Part shown: positions 41,601 through 56,000 of the stretch, in pieces
How the letters are laid out: every line of letters starts with the position of its first letter
Position numbering within the stretch: position 1 is the first letter of the stretch
NCBI RefSeq assembly: GCF_901933205.1
Contig: NC_044574.1
Coordinates: forward strand, 18,089,733 to 18,153,732
Reading direction: 5' to 3'
DNA length: 64,000 nt
From: Camarhynchus parvulus
Lineage: Eukaryota; Chordata; Aves; Passeriformes; Thraupidae
Translations under genes and position numbers: made by a program
Notes under the pieces: model-generated
The model's input: the letters and a program-made list of their open reading frames with translations, nothing else
What the model was told of the DNA's origin: nothing
Database searches by the model: none

Positions 41601-44600
41601 TGACTGTAAGTCAGTATCATGGCCAGAGTGGCAGAGTAGCAAAGAGCCACAACACCAAGCTGCTCATCAGACAGCTTAACCTCCAGCTCTGGTGCACCAC
41701 ATCAATGAGGAATCACCAACTACTGACTCCAGAATTGGAATGTGCTAACTGTTTCTGGTGCCATGTTTCAAAAAGTATTTGCCACATGGTCTCATGAACT
41801 GCTAGAGTAAAATTTCCTGGAGTGTATCAGAGGAAAAAAGAGGTCCTCAGGCCTCTTAGCAAATCACTGTGGTCTGCCTTGGTTGGGGGCTGGATCCCAG
41901 TTTCTACAAAGCACTAAGTAGACTCTGCTGTCCTGCAGTGCTCCTCAAGTCATAGTCTATGTGTCTCCACTATTATCTGGCTGACATGGTTAAGCAAGTC
42001 TTGGTGGCAGACCATTCTTATGCTCAGTGAGGATCCATTCTAAAAAAAAACCCCATGACCCAGTGAAATAAAACAAAAAAAGATCAAACTAAACTATGCT
42101 AACATTTGGTCAGTTAGGAAAGGAATCACAATCAAAAGTATAAATCAGTGAATGAATGAATGACTGACAAAAATATTTTTTTTAACTCTCTAAGTACCTT
42201 GTAGACTCAGCCCATATTTTTCAGGCATGCCTGCTCAAAATTAAGACCTCAATCCACAAAAAAGGCACTGAATCTCCAACAACTGGAGAGGTGGAAAGAA
42301 GAGAAAGAAGACGAGAAGAATATTGCAGTACCTTTTGAAGTCAAACCACCTGTATACAGTTATAAGTCTAGACAGGAATTCAGGAACCTGTACAGGAGAA
42401 TACTATCCCAGGCTTCCAGCTCTGAATATTCTACAGCGAAGGTGGTGTGTGTGAGATTGAAGGGGCAGTGTTCAAACATGCCTTGTGCCATACAGCATGA
42501 GCACAGGCTTCTAAAACCTAAGCCTGTGCTTCTAACCCTCCTCAGCATTCTGTCAATATGTCTTCACATCTGCCAAAATACAAGCTGCCGGCACAATCAG
42601 AGGGCATTGCTTCACATATGGTTTTGACAGATTAAAATATGTTAAAATATTATTTTCATTTTTCTCATTTCTTTTTCCTAGGTTCCCCATGCCGGTTGTC
42701 CCACAGAGACTAATTCTAGATACTGCTTCCACAATACCTAATGACTTTTGGCTCTGTCACAACTTCTGCTCCTTTTTTACTGTGCATCCTTTCTACAACT
42801 AACTCTTGAGATCTCAGAGCAGTGCTTCTCATGAAGAAAGTCACCTGCCCTGTGTAATAACTGAGGCATTAGTACTGCCCAATCTTTGGGCCACTCTTCT
42901 AAGAGCATCTGCAAGTATGTGGCCATAAATCAGATCTGGCAGCACGAGAATGGGCTAGAAAGAAAATAAAAAAATCCCCAATACAGAGAGCAAAGAAATC
43001 TAAATTTATGGGACTGTACAAAGAGCTCAAGGAAAGAAAGAGAGGACATTCCTGTGGCTGAACAATAAATGAGTTGAGTCCCTCAAGACTGAAAAGAGTA
43101 CCACAAAAGAGACCCATAAACCAAAAGGCATAAGAAAAAGAGCAGAGAATGCTAGAAATTATAGATACAAATTTTGTCACTGAATTAATGAGATCAGAGA
43201 TCCTCTTTCTCTGCTGTCTCCTGATCCTTACCCGTTTTCACAGGGTATAAAATAGCACAATTCAATACAGACTTTTAAACTATAAGTGCTGATAGACTTT
43301 GGATAAAGAAGTTAATAGGACTTAATCTACAATTCCTGCAGAACTCACACAGATGACTGGATTTTAGATTTTTTGCCATGTTCTCTTTATTGATATTTAT
43401 TTTTAGTTTTGATTTATTTATGCCTATTAATAAATAATTCAATTAATTAAGTTAATTATAATCAAAATGATCACTTTAGAAAGAAAATAAAATTCCACCT
43501 TGGTTTTGAATTGTCTAGAATTTTTAATGCAGCATGATGCAGCATATTGGGAGCTTTTTAAGTTTCTTTTCTTCCCTTTTTCCTTTTCTCTTGATTAGCT
43601 ACTTGCCAAATATTTGTTTGTTTTAAAGTAAATCAAATTTTCTACCTCCTCAGCAGGATTCATGTTTATTTATATGGGTAAGGTACAGTAATTGAGAAGT
43701 AGCAAGATACACCCATGACAGAAGTCTACTTGAATCTCTAATTTGTGGTAGCTCTAAGAGAGAACAGCAAGTGTAAGTTATGATTGCTGGAAGGTAGCGT
43801 TCATCTCTAAGCAGATGGAAGCCAGATATTTTAAAACTAACTGCAACAATTGACTTAAATATGGCCCTGTCTGAAGCCAAACAAAATTATTCCACTGCCA
43901 TCACTGCGTTTCACAGCAGAGCATGTTACAGCTCTAAATCTTGTGCTTTACAAAATACACCGATCACCCACACTTTGTAGACAGGACACCTGAAATGGAG
44001 GAAAGTGAAATGATTTGCTGAAGCTCATAAGAACAACAGCAGCAGAGACAAAAAGCAGACCATAAAGTTGTCTGTTCACTCCCAGAACTCCTCATTGCTG
44101 CAGACTATGCCAGTCTCTGTCAATCTCTACACACTCACGGTTCTGTAGATGCATTAGGAGAAATGCTACCAAGCATGTGACAAATCACCTTTTGCTATGA
44201 AGTCCACTAATGTCACTGGGAAAAAGACCTATTAATTTTGGTGACCTCTGGACAGAGCACTAATGGAAAACCTGGGAACGAAGATGAAGTATCCTGGTCT
44301 GTACCAGGTCATGCAAGAGCCAGAGCACAGCCAGAAGAGCCGTGTAGGTAGAACCCAATGGAAAGAGCACAACACAGAAAATCAAAACTTTAAGGTGAGC
44401 CACCAAATGGGCTTAGCAACTTTTACAGCAACAGATTTATAGCAGCTCCCAGTTTAATTTATCAAAATGCAGTTGCCACTGGGGAACTCAAAAGGGGAAA
44501 AAGCCACCCATCCATTTAATAGCCATTCTTCCTTCTGTCCTACTGCTACAGCAGCCAAGGCAGTTGCTTATCCCCACATAGGTTATTTTCTTTGCTTCAG

Positions 44601-47600
44601 GTATTTCAGCTGTTTCATAGAGAACACTGATAAAATAATTAAATAATATATATTCATTACGAGAGGGCCAGTGCTAAGTGACATTTTTAAATTGCATCTT
44701 GTCTTCAGACTATTTTGCTAAAAATAACTTAAAAAATTAACCAAATCATAGACACTGAAAAAATTATAATTCAAGCCAAGTCTTTGGATCCCAGTTTTGA
44801 TTTCTGTTGTCTGCACCCTCTGTACAGACAATTACAGCCACTCTGAGAGTTCAGCAATTGGTACATCACCTGACTCCTTATTTCATGTATGTCTGGTAGG
44901 GGAAATACAGTATAAAAGGCAGGTTCACTCATATATCTGTGTAAGAAATAGATTAGTTCTCTTCTATTAGTGTACTGTCTGGGATGACCCCTTTCTCTAG
45001 TAAGTTCTCCTATCTGTTCAGTGTGAAAAACTTGGAGAGTTGCAATTTATAGAACCTGAAAAAATTAGTAGTGTGACACCAAAGCAGAAATTATTATGAA
45101 AACACATATTTGCTTAAAATGAAAAATATTAAGAAATACACGTAAGCAAATTTTTGTACTTTTATAAGAAAGAAATAAAATCTGAATTCTAGCATTAGAA
45201 TCCATGAAAAGAAACAGAGATCTATTTCAATATGAAAGTTATCTTTACAGTGCTTACAATTGCTTTCTGCCTCTGTCTCTCCCTTTGCTTGGCCCTTTCA
45301 GATTCCCGTTTTTCATACTCTTTGCGGTATTCTTCCCTCTTCAGCCTTTCATGCTGATATTCCTCATAGCTGTCATATCTAGGAAACACAACTTAGTCAT
45401 CAAATCAAGCACCTGCATTTGTGAATGTAAAATTAGAAATACAATTTCTGGAATGCTTTACTATCCCAGGCAGTTAGAGAAAGAACTAGAAAAAATGGCA
45501 TCAAACTCCACCAGAGGAAGTTCAGGTTGGACATCAGGAAGAGTCTCTTCGCTGGGAGGGTTGTTAGGCATTGGAATGGGCTGCCCAGGAAAGTGGTGGA
45601 GTCACCATCCCTGGAAGTGATCAAGAAATGAGTGGACGTGCTACGGTTTAGGTGATGTGGTGGTGTTTAGCCAAAGGCTGGACTCAATGAACTCAGAGGT
45701 CTTTTCCAGCCTTAATGACTCTATGATTCCACAATTCTCTCCTGAGGAAGAGCTGCAAAGCACACCAAATGCAGGCTGAAGGCACTACCTGGGTCTGCGA
45801 CTGCACGGCGATCTGGACCGCGATCTTCCACCTAAGGGAGAACTTCTGTGTGCTCGGTGTCTACAGTGGCTGGACTCACAATAGCAACAAGATCTGCAGG
45901 AAGAAACACATTCACCTCTGTCATTCCATTTGAGTCTATTGACACCATTTTCTACCTCTTCCCTGAATTTACAATTTCTTCTAAGCTACTGGTGGGATTT
46001 TCCAGTGACAGTTTGCAATCTCCTAGTCAGCTAAGGGGCCTCAAGTGATTTCTCCCCTCCTGGCCCTTCAGTAATTTTCCTTATTGAGGCTAACACAGAG
46101 CAGACAGTCAGCCATTGTCAAGTCCATCAGATAGAGGCCGCAGCAAGATTGGCACCAGGCAGCTCAGAGATAATGGGGAAGGTTAGTTGTGTACATCTCT
46201 CACCAATTGCTCTGCCTCTGACCTGACTGCCTCTGCTCAGAAGGTGTAAACCTGGCAAATTCAAAGGATATTGGAAACAAGTGTTTCTGTAGCAAACCTG
46301 TAACCTTCAGAATTAATCCGCTCAGGAGCAAGAGAATGAGTTGCACTGGATTAAAATTATTTCTTGCTTTTTTTTCTTTCTTTCCCTTAAGTTCCTTACT
46401 GTTTTTGCTGTTTGTCTTACTAGCTACAATGATCATATATGAATTTGCTGTACCATACCTTGAAGAGGATCTACTACAGGGCGACCTTGATCTCGATCGG
46501 GAATATGGAGAACGGGAACAAGACCTGCGTTGAGGAAAGGACCTTGATCTAGAGCATGTCCTTTGGGATCTTTGAGAAAATAAGGATTTGGGTGGAGACA
46601 CTGAATCTCTGCATGGAGAGTTAAAAGAAGAGCAAGAAGGTGATACATCAAATAATGAATAGGCTTGTGTCCCATCCCAAGGGTAGCATAGTTTATCACT
46701 TTCATCTTCACTGTCATCAAACAGACCATCCATTGCTAGTCCTGAATTTATAAACATAGGTAGTTTGGAGAATTGTTCATTACTGTAATCACTGTCCCTT
46801 AGTTCTGTGCTCTTATCTGCTTCTTCATCAAAAACAGCTTGGCTGGGGTGACCAAAATGCTTATTCAGTTCAGCCCGAATTTCCTGGTCTTGGAGCTGTT
46901 TTCTGTTATTACCATGGGATCCCTGCTTATTTGTCTGTAAAGTCTCTTTCTTGAAATACTGGTCTTGTTCTAAAGAAGAACAAATCTGACACTGCCACCC
47001 AGGTGAAGAATCCTTAAATTCTGGTTTTCTGGAGTCCTGAAGTTCCTGGGATATTTTAATGTGTATTTCCGATTTTGAATTCACAGATTGACAGTAGTCA
47101 TGGTCACCAAACAGCCGCAAACTGGGCCGTTTTGTCTTTCTCTCCTCATGTCCACTGGACAGTACTGTAGTCTTGTTAAGCTGTGTGTACAGCTCAGACT
47201 GGTCTGGACCCTTCTTGGTTGGGTTATTTCCTGGAGAACCGGAAGACTCACTACAGCGGGGCTTTTTTGAAGGTGGTACAACAGTCTTGCATGATGACTT
47301 CAGTTTAGGTGAAGTCCTAAAAGGATTATCTTGGTTGGCTTTATGAGGAGGGGTCGTAGGTGGAGTTAGGCCTACAGAGAGTAAAAGGAGGCACAGAATG
47401 CTTTTAAGCACACATACAATGTTTATAAAGGTGGCTCATATGCTTCTTAAAATAGATACAAAGCAAGACCCATTTTATGTCACTTCAACACTGCCAATAC
47501 TGAGAATAAAACCACCAAAGGTCTGGTAACAACAATAGCAACAATACTAACGCATCGCCATCAATCTCCAGTATAATTTCTGTCCCTCCCCTTCCTCCAC

Positions 47601-50600
47601 GACATCTGCCCCTCTCTCTGTAGATTTTGATAGAAAAGATCAAGAGATAAAATTCCAAAGACGTTTCTGTTAAATACAAAACAGATTTTGATGTAAAAAT
47701 GAAAAGTCAGAAGACTGGCACCATCAAAAACATAAAGAACCTAACAAAGAAGAACCTGGATAAAAGCACGGCCAAGAGAAATAAATGAGTGGCACCAAAG
47801 GATGCAGAACTTAAATGCAATGAAATAGAGCCACCCTAATTCAGTGACAATGACTCTTTGTTTCCAGAATTCATTAACCATTGAGAATGTATGTCTAATA
47901 CACTCCTTGAATGTAATTAATACATTTTGCCTGAAATGTGGTTCTGCAACTGAAACCCAAATGAACAATAATACAACCACAAGTGTAATGAACCTTTGCA
48001 TTTAGAACTAAATCGTGGTGAGAATCGTGCAGTAGGGAGTCAAAAGGAAACAGGTAAATCTTAGTTATTAGGTTAGTATTAGTATTAGATTAGTATTCAA
48101 TGACTAAATATACCACTAACTAAAAGGATTATTTACGTAACTGCAATAGATTGCATCACTGTGATGAGACAAAATTGCAGGAAGGACTACAGCACATTCC
48201 AGTAATGCCTGGGAACTAAAGCAGCATCTTCCCATTATTTTTATAAGGGTAGAATATAACTTTCAATATTTTCTATAGAAATCATAGAATTTCTTCAGAC
48301 TTTACAGAAGGATAATCCCAGACATCAGGCCAGAGTAACAGCAAAAAGCAGACATTATTCAGGAAATAATTTCTCTTCAGGAAGGTATGTTAGGTTTGAA
48401 AAATTTGCTTCTGTTCAATTGACACTAATATAATTTAGTAACATATGCTTAAAATTTAACAAAATAGACAGAGATTAGAGAGTTCTCCAAGGTAATCCAG
48501 ACCATCCCTAAGCAATCCAGATGCTCATGCTTTCCAAGAATACTTTTAGCTCAAGCAATGAGCTTTCCATTAATTCTTAAGCAAGAATGAAAAGAGAGGG
48601 CAGACAGAGTTACAGGAAATGTGTGTTTCAAACATGGTTATAGAGCTCTGGTTTGTATTTTTAAACATGCAACACAGCTCGGCAGATCAATGCAAATGGA
48701 ACATGTTTTATAGTGTTTTGCTGTAAAGAAGGAAAAGTGTCCATCAATGCACAGTGCTCCCTAAGGAGCATAAATGGAGACTGGGAGTCCCACTGCATTA
48801 TCTGCAATGAATTTCTTTCAGAAAATAAGAAAATAGAAGCACCAAGGCATGAATACTTGATGTGACAGACACACTTGATTTTGTCCAAATGTTTGGAAAA
48901 AATGGTTATGAGCTACCCATGGCTATGCAAAGACTTTGCCTAATGCCACAAAATTCAAGGAAACTGAGGCAAAGATTATGACACCTAAAACATTAGTTAC
49001 GCCAAATTTAAATTTAATACTAAAAAAATTTTGTGCAGTCATCACTGTTAAATTATTTCCTCTAAGTCCTCAATCTTTTTCTTTCTTCTTCCCAAAAATT
49101 CACTTGAGACAGCCCTAACTATTTCTTACCTTATGCACCTCCTCACTGACAAATATTTTTGACTACCAAGTGAACTTTTGCTAAACTTAAGAGAACGGTC
49201 CTATTCAAAAATCTGCAGTAATACTTTCAAAGTTAAAGCTTCAGGCTCCGATTGAACAAATATTTCAGTAAACAACTTTCTAGAAAAAAAAAATTAAAAT
49301 TACACTTTTGCTTGTGAAATTATACAGTCCATGAAAAATTCTGGGATTAGTTACTGGGTTTTTGGATGTAGTTTTAAAGAAAGAAATTAACAAAAATACA
49401 AACACTCCACAATGAATGTGTGTATTTAAGAATTTCAGGCAAAGAAACCCCAGAGATAATCCAATATTCAAAATAAAATCTTATTTCAAATTCCACTTCT
49501 TTAAAGCTTGTCCTGGAAATAAGCAAGTAAAACATACAGTATAACATTTCCAGAAACCTGACAAAGAGCCCAATAATCTTCAGAAAGGGGGGAAAAAGTA
49601 CCAAAAAAAAAAACCCTCACAAAAGTACAGGCTGAGCTAAATTTACTGGCACTTCCCTTGCTGGCAGAACAGGGCTGGGACAGCCTAAGAAAGGGCTTCC
49701 TCGTGGCATTCTGGCTTTTTTCCTGGATTTCAGCAGAAGCAGGAAGTGCACAGGCAAGTAAGATAAAAGATGGAAAATGTTCATTTAACTGTTGAACAAA
49801 CCTACACTGGGGGATGGAGGAAGGAGTGAAGTTTTGAACACACGTCACCATTCCAAGTGCACCTCCAGAGTGCCGCCTGACCCATCTCCAAATGGTGAAC
49901 TCTGAGAAAACCAGTTGGCTGCACACTTGTTCATCTTCACTCTAATCCCTGGTAATCCTCACCAAGGGCCATGATCCCACATCAGTGGCATTACAATATT
50001 CTGTAAGCACTGGATTATTTCACACACACTGATTTCTCCCCAGTGTGTACATTTAGGCATTGACAGTACAAGGTATATTCTGTACCCTCTCTTGAACTTA
50101 GCAGGTTTTGACAGATTTATGGAAGGACAGATGGCCATTACAGGCTGAAGGCTGACAAGAGGCAGTTCAGAGCATTGTTAACACACTTGCACAAACTCTC
50201 AGCAGTGCAGCGCTGTGCAGAATGTAATTCAGACTATAGCTTTTTTATTGCTGCCTATTTTCTTTTGTCAAAAGAGCCTGCTGTGCACAGCAACAAATGG
50301 CTGCCATTACCCAGAACGTAATGGGTGTCAGACAAATCACGTAACACAAACAATCAAGAGTATGTAGGTCATATTTCAACAGAGCACAACCTTAGCAATA
50401 TTTATGATTACTGCATTGAAATGTGCTCTATAATAAACAAGTACCTCTACATCACTCACACTTATGTACTTCTGCACAGCAGATCTGTTAGAAGTGGTAC
50501 ATACTCTACAATCATCCCCCTTAAACAGTCTTTTTTCTTTTTAAAGTAAAAGGCAAGTATTTTTTCATGACATGCTATAAAACCATTTTCTTTGTAGGGA

Positions 50601-53010
50601 CTTTTTCTTAATTGAATAGCTTTGGTAAATGGTACGTTTGCACTTTGCCTTGCTCTGTCTATATACTACGAACTCACTCCGTGATCTTGTGCTAGAAAAC
50701 AGCATATATCAAATTGCCAGCACTGCTGCCAAAGCAGCACCATCCTCCCTGTGTCTGTGCAACAGAATGTTGTTTGCATATGTGCCAACTATGCCACCTT
50801 CTTTCCAGAAAGTCTCTGGGAGGGTGAAACTACTTTCAATACATTCCAAAACTCCACTTTAAAAAAAAACTTGCAAAAAAAAGTGTTACTCATTTAGCAC
50901 AGCTAGGTTGATAAGCAGAGATTAGGGGAGTGCCTTTGCATTAAAAGTGACATCTGGACTTCTTAGGACTGATTTTCAATACTATTTTATGTAGACACAG
51001 ATATTTCTAAATCTCTATGGTATCTCAGCATTCCAATGTTTGATGATGTTTGCTGTGTTTTGAGTGGGCTGATAATTAATGTCTTTTGGGGAATGCAGCC
51101 CTAGAACCTTTCTACATGTGCACTGGGCTTTTGAGAAGCATTGAAAATGAATTCTTTCATACCTTTTGAGTTTGAAAATGGATTGTCAAGGGAAACATTA
51201 TTTAAGGCCACTTTAAAAACTGACCACAAGATAACAGCTCCATTCAATAGAAGAAGAGTGTTTGTATGGCACTAGATTGCAGAAGCTAGGAAAATGTAAT
51301 AAAATTAAACAGCCATAATATAAAACTACATGCTTGTTGAATATTCAGTTTAATCCTGTTGTCAGTGCTGGAGAGAATAAACACAGATGCCTGAAAACAT
51401 CAAATAATTCACTAGATTTTATTCTTTCTGGACAATTCTCTCAATCTCACATCTCATTTTATTGGAAATCATTCTGAGGTCAAAGAAGTTCTTAGATGAC
51501 AGATTTTAAGTATTTTTTCTGACAAGTAAGAGGTAACACAAATCTAGAGGTGGACAAATAGCAGGTTACCAGTACCCTCAACGATGGTCACAAATTCCAA
51601 ATCACTCTTCAACTTGATTGTGCACATCAGCTTTTCCGATGACAGAAAATATAGCTTTTTCTGCCATTTTTCAGAAAAATCAAATTTTTCCCCCAAGACC
51701 AGTAAGCAGTTTTACACTACAATAAATTATAGGGATCTGTATCAAATTAGAGACTTTTCACCAAGAGGGTGGAAATATTCTTCTAGCTACTGATCAAGCC
51801 ATAAGCACGTAAACCAACTTCATGTACTTAAATGGTGGCTTTGAGTATTTAGGTGTGAAGGGTTAAGACACAGGGAACAGAGAGAGATTAATTAGAAGCC
51901 ATGCTATCTAATATCTGGAATTCAGAAGTTTGTCTAAGACAATCAAAAGTCTAAAACAATCACTGAGGAGCCCTTGACTGCCAAGAGAAACACTGCCACC
52001 TCCAGAAGGTGAGTCATCCTGGTGAGTCTGTTTGCACAGTCCAGCCTGTCCCTGCCCCACCTTCCCCCCTCATTCTGACTGCTAACAAAGAAGAACAAGG
52101 TGACACAGAACCATCCCAGATTTCTGGAAGACACTGGAGAGGTTCAAGCCCACAGCCTCTTTTAGCAGGGCACTGGCAATGCAGATGGCTGTGGAAACAG
52201 AGATGCACCTCTTCCGAGTCTCTCACTCAGAAAACTCATCTGACACAGGAATTTCATTGACTGCATTATCATTTCCTAGGACTCCCTCCATATCATGATG
52301 TTCTGGTCCAGCTTCCTCAGAATAACACTAGAATAATCAGCTTCAAGAGATAGGACTTTATACAGCAATGGACTTAGGACACTTACAGTGTATTGAAAGA
52401 ATTCTTATGTGTGGCATGAAAACACTTCAAAGAATATTTGTTCCTTGTAATTTGACAAATCAATGTTTTGACAGTTTTAGGGAGGACAAAGTTACACTCA
52501 TGACTACTAACAAATCTGTTGTAAAGCAAGATATAGCACTGGCAAGAGAATGGCTTCAGTTTGACTTTAGATACATGAATCCAAAATGTGTGTGTGACGA
52601 AGATTGATGGCTCATGTGGGAAATGTTTTTATTTATTTATTTTTCTGGTCTATAGTTAATTCATCAGTGAGGGAAGCAATGTTGTTTTCAGCAGAGAGAT
52701 CAAGGGAGTTGCTATTTATATTAAAATACTTTGTGCTTCGATAGTGCAAGCAGCACTGCTAATGGTCTTTTCAATGCAGTACTGAGATCAAGGTAACTCC
52801 TATTTAAATTATAATAAATAGTGCTTGTATGGTGCAAGCTGCCCTATATAAGGACAATGAGCAATGCAGTTATCTGGATATAATTTGGAGTTGCCACAGT
52901 TCTCACTAAAGAACTTCAAGGTATTATTAATCACTACTGCCACTACTTTTTTCTTTATTTTATTTTTGGTTGTTTTTTAAACTGAAGTGGGTCCCAATTC
53001 TGCCATGATT

Positions 53011-53053
<43 letters not shown>

Positions 53054-56000
53054 GCTGTAAGTTCTTCAGTACTCCAGGCTGTTTCTATTATGTACTTTGC
53101 CTCCAGCACAAGCAGACTCAGGACGCAAAACTACTGCAGTACAAATTACTTAAAAAGCAAGACATGCATATTTTTATAGGTTTACATACATACATGAATA
53201 TAAAAATAAAAACTGTGTATATGGAGGCAGAGATTATAAGACCTACTACATGATCTCCTGAAAACTCCTCACCAGACATTGAGAAGACCAGAGCAAGTGC
53301 AACATGAAGTCCAAGAGCCACCATTATGTACACTGCTTGGTAATACTGCCCAGGTCCCTAGCCACACAACACTCCAATTCTTATTCTCCCTGAACATCAT
53401 CAGGTTATTTCCTAGCTAACTTCTTTCACTTCTAGAGGGGAAAAGAAATCACAGAATCATAGTAGAGCACTCCTGCTTACATATGTGGCCAGTTATGCTG
53501 TTTCCCAGCTTCTGCTGCTTTTTTTTAAGACACCAGTTCTCCTGATTATGTTTTCCAAGCACCTACAGAGCTGTTTTGTTTCCTCCTCCGTGCACGGCTG
53601 ATGGAGCGAAATTAATCTGGTAACACGAAGACCATTTCTGTTGCCACTATGGACGCAATACCAGAGGACTATCCAGGGGTCAGACTGACTCCCCATTTCT
53701 GTCTAGTCAGCTGATGGAAAAAGCAGGCTGCTGACTTTTTGGCTGGGAGAAAACACTGCTTCCTTCAGTGATCTCAACGGCTGCTTGTACCACTCTGCTG
53801 TAGTCACCTCATCTGCCCCTTTCTGTTGGCAGCACTAAGCACTGACTTATCCATGTGCTTACAAATGGGCACCCTTGTGCAGACTTGCTGTCCAGTAGTG
53901 ATGGAAGAGGCTTCTCCATGCTCCACTTCACTTCATTTCCCTTCACTTATTGGCACTGAACAGGATTATCCTCCTGCATACAGAGAATTTTGCCATGTTT
54001 ATGTTGGTCTTGGAAAATGAAGATGTATAGGAAGAACACTTCCTTTTGCCGTGAGAGGAATGTTTAAGACTGCAGGCTTCCAGGACAAGGAAGGGAAAAG
54101 TGTTAATGTTTTAGTGCTGAACTAATGAAAAAATTTCTGAAAAAGTACAATGATGGTTGTAGGAAGGTGAAAGCCCAGTGTATCTACCCAAACCCAGCCT
54201 GGGCCTGCTGCCACTGAATTCAGGAGTACCAAGCTAATTTGTGGTACCTGAAGACAAATTTGGCAATACACCCCTTCCCCCTCAATGCTAGAGATCAGAT
54301 AGTTTACAACCTACTGCTATCCTGAGAGAAGCACATGCCAAGTACATCTCTTATTTTTCAATATTACACAACTGAGAAAGAAAATGGTCTTGGCAATAGC
54401 TCAGGTGGAGCTCAATGTGTTCTTTTGTGCTCAGCTCAGGACACTTGAAGAAAACAGAGGCAAAAAAGAGTTCAGAGGAATGCCATAAAACAGTTCTGAG
54501 TCTGAAGGAACTGACTTCAGCAGAAAGAAGAGCAGACAAATTAAATGAATGATTAAATGGGTGATGCATGAACTAAACCACTACATGATAAAAACATCCT
54601 ACAAATCTTCAAAAGGTACAAATCCAGGGATCAGAAAAGAAGAGGAAGATAAAGGGAGGTTGTGTGAAGTGTGTTAATGGAAGAAAAAGAAAAAGCAGGA
54701 ATACAAAATGAATACCACTTTTAAAAATTACCTCTAAGCTATGGAACAATTAGTTGTTCAGTGGTAGAGGAGAAAGCTGTTATTTGTGATGTATTAATGT
54801 AGAAATGACAAAGCACTGAAACATGCAGTCATGTACAGCCCTAGACCGGCCTGGAGACAGATTGAATGACATAACTTTTACATCTGTAACATCTATTACA
54901 CTGTGCTGTGGGGTTTGTCTTTGAAAGATGGTGCTCAGCTGTACACAAATCTATGGAGAAATGGAGAAATATAACAGATAAATGGCTTCATTCATATTTT
55001 CTCAGAAATTATGCGCTCCTGTGTAGGTTTGGAACCATATTTTCAAACATGTTTCTTCTCAGGTAGCTGGATAAAAAAGTAATGCTGAACTGCACTGAAG
55101 TGAATCTACTGGAGACTTCTGTGAGATCTCAGCATACCTGTGCTATATTAAAGTAAACAAACACACACAAGCCATGCTTAAAGGAAGAGCCATCATTTTG
55201 CATTTCTCACCTGCAGTTCCAGAGAGTTCCACACTTAAGGTTTGTTCAATAGTCTTGTTCTCAAATGGGGAACCCTTGGGATCACTGGAAGACAGGGCAC
55301 ATTTATAAAAACAAGCTGAAATGGAGTTGCTGTAGCCAAAATCTACTGAACCCCCCTCCCTTTTATAAATGTTTGCACTTTTTAGTACTTACTTTGGTGA
55401 CTCGGGTGTCAATGGAAGTGATAAACTTGTTGGTTTGGCTAAAGAAAAAAAGAAAACAATTATGCAATATTTAAACACTCTGTAAAGTACACTGCAACAT
55501 TTCTTTATACTTTGGCATTGGAATCGTGTGGTAGTCAGTTAGGGCCAAGCTCTAATAGTTCAATTGCCATTTCAGTGTATCTCAGATAGATAAATAAAGA
55601 GACTCATCCAGATTCCTTATTTACTAGCACCAAAAGGGCACCTAAATTTCAACTATTATTTACATCAATTACTGTACCTCTGAAATACACTACACAACCC
55701 AAATGACAAGAACCTTTCAGAAGAAGAGTGGTACATGTTAAAAATCAATGAAGAACTCTACAGGATACACTGTAAAAATGTTACTTCTCTCAGTGTTAAT
55801 TTAGACTACAGTTCACGTTTTATTTGGAAACAGGAGCAGCAGAATAACTACAAAGTAACAGAACGTTATGAATATTCAGTTAATTTTACTTCTACAAGAT
55901 ACAATTTTATATACAGCACTGAGAATAGGTTGTTTCTATGAGGCCAGAGTCCAACCAGTTATAGTCCAAATTTTTGCAAATTATGCTGCAAACTATGACA

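Noticed and set aside
45204..45620. 138-codon + strand open frame
   Set aside because: It runs through the antisense of PPARGC1A exon 10 and into the intron 9 CR1; a shadow frame.
49501..49926. 141-codon minus-strand open frame in intron 7
   Set aside because: No family resemblance and no splice sites in phase with PPARGC1A exons 7 or 8; probably chance.
53450..53465. CACAGAATCATAG as a third CR1 copy
   Set aside because: Only the terminal motif is present and no CR1 body follows; too short to support.
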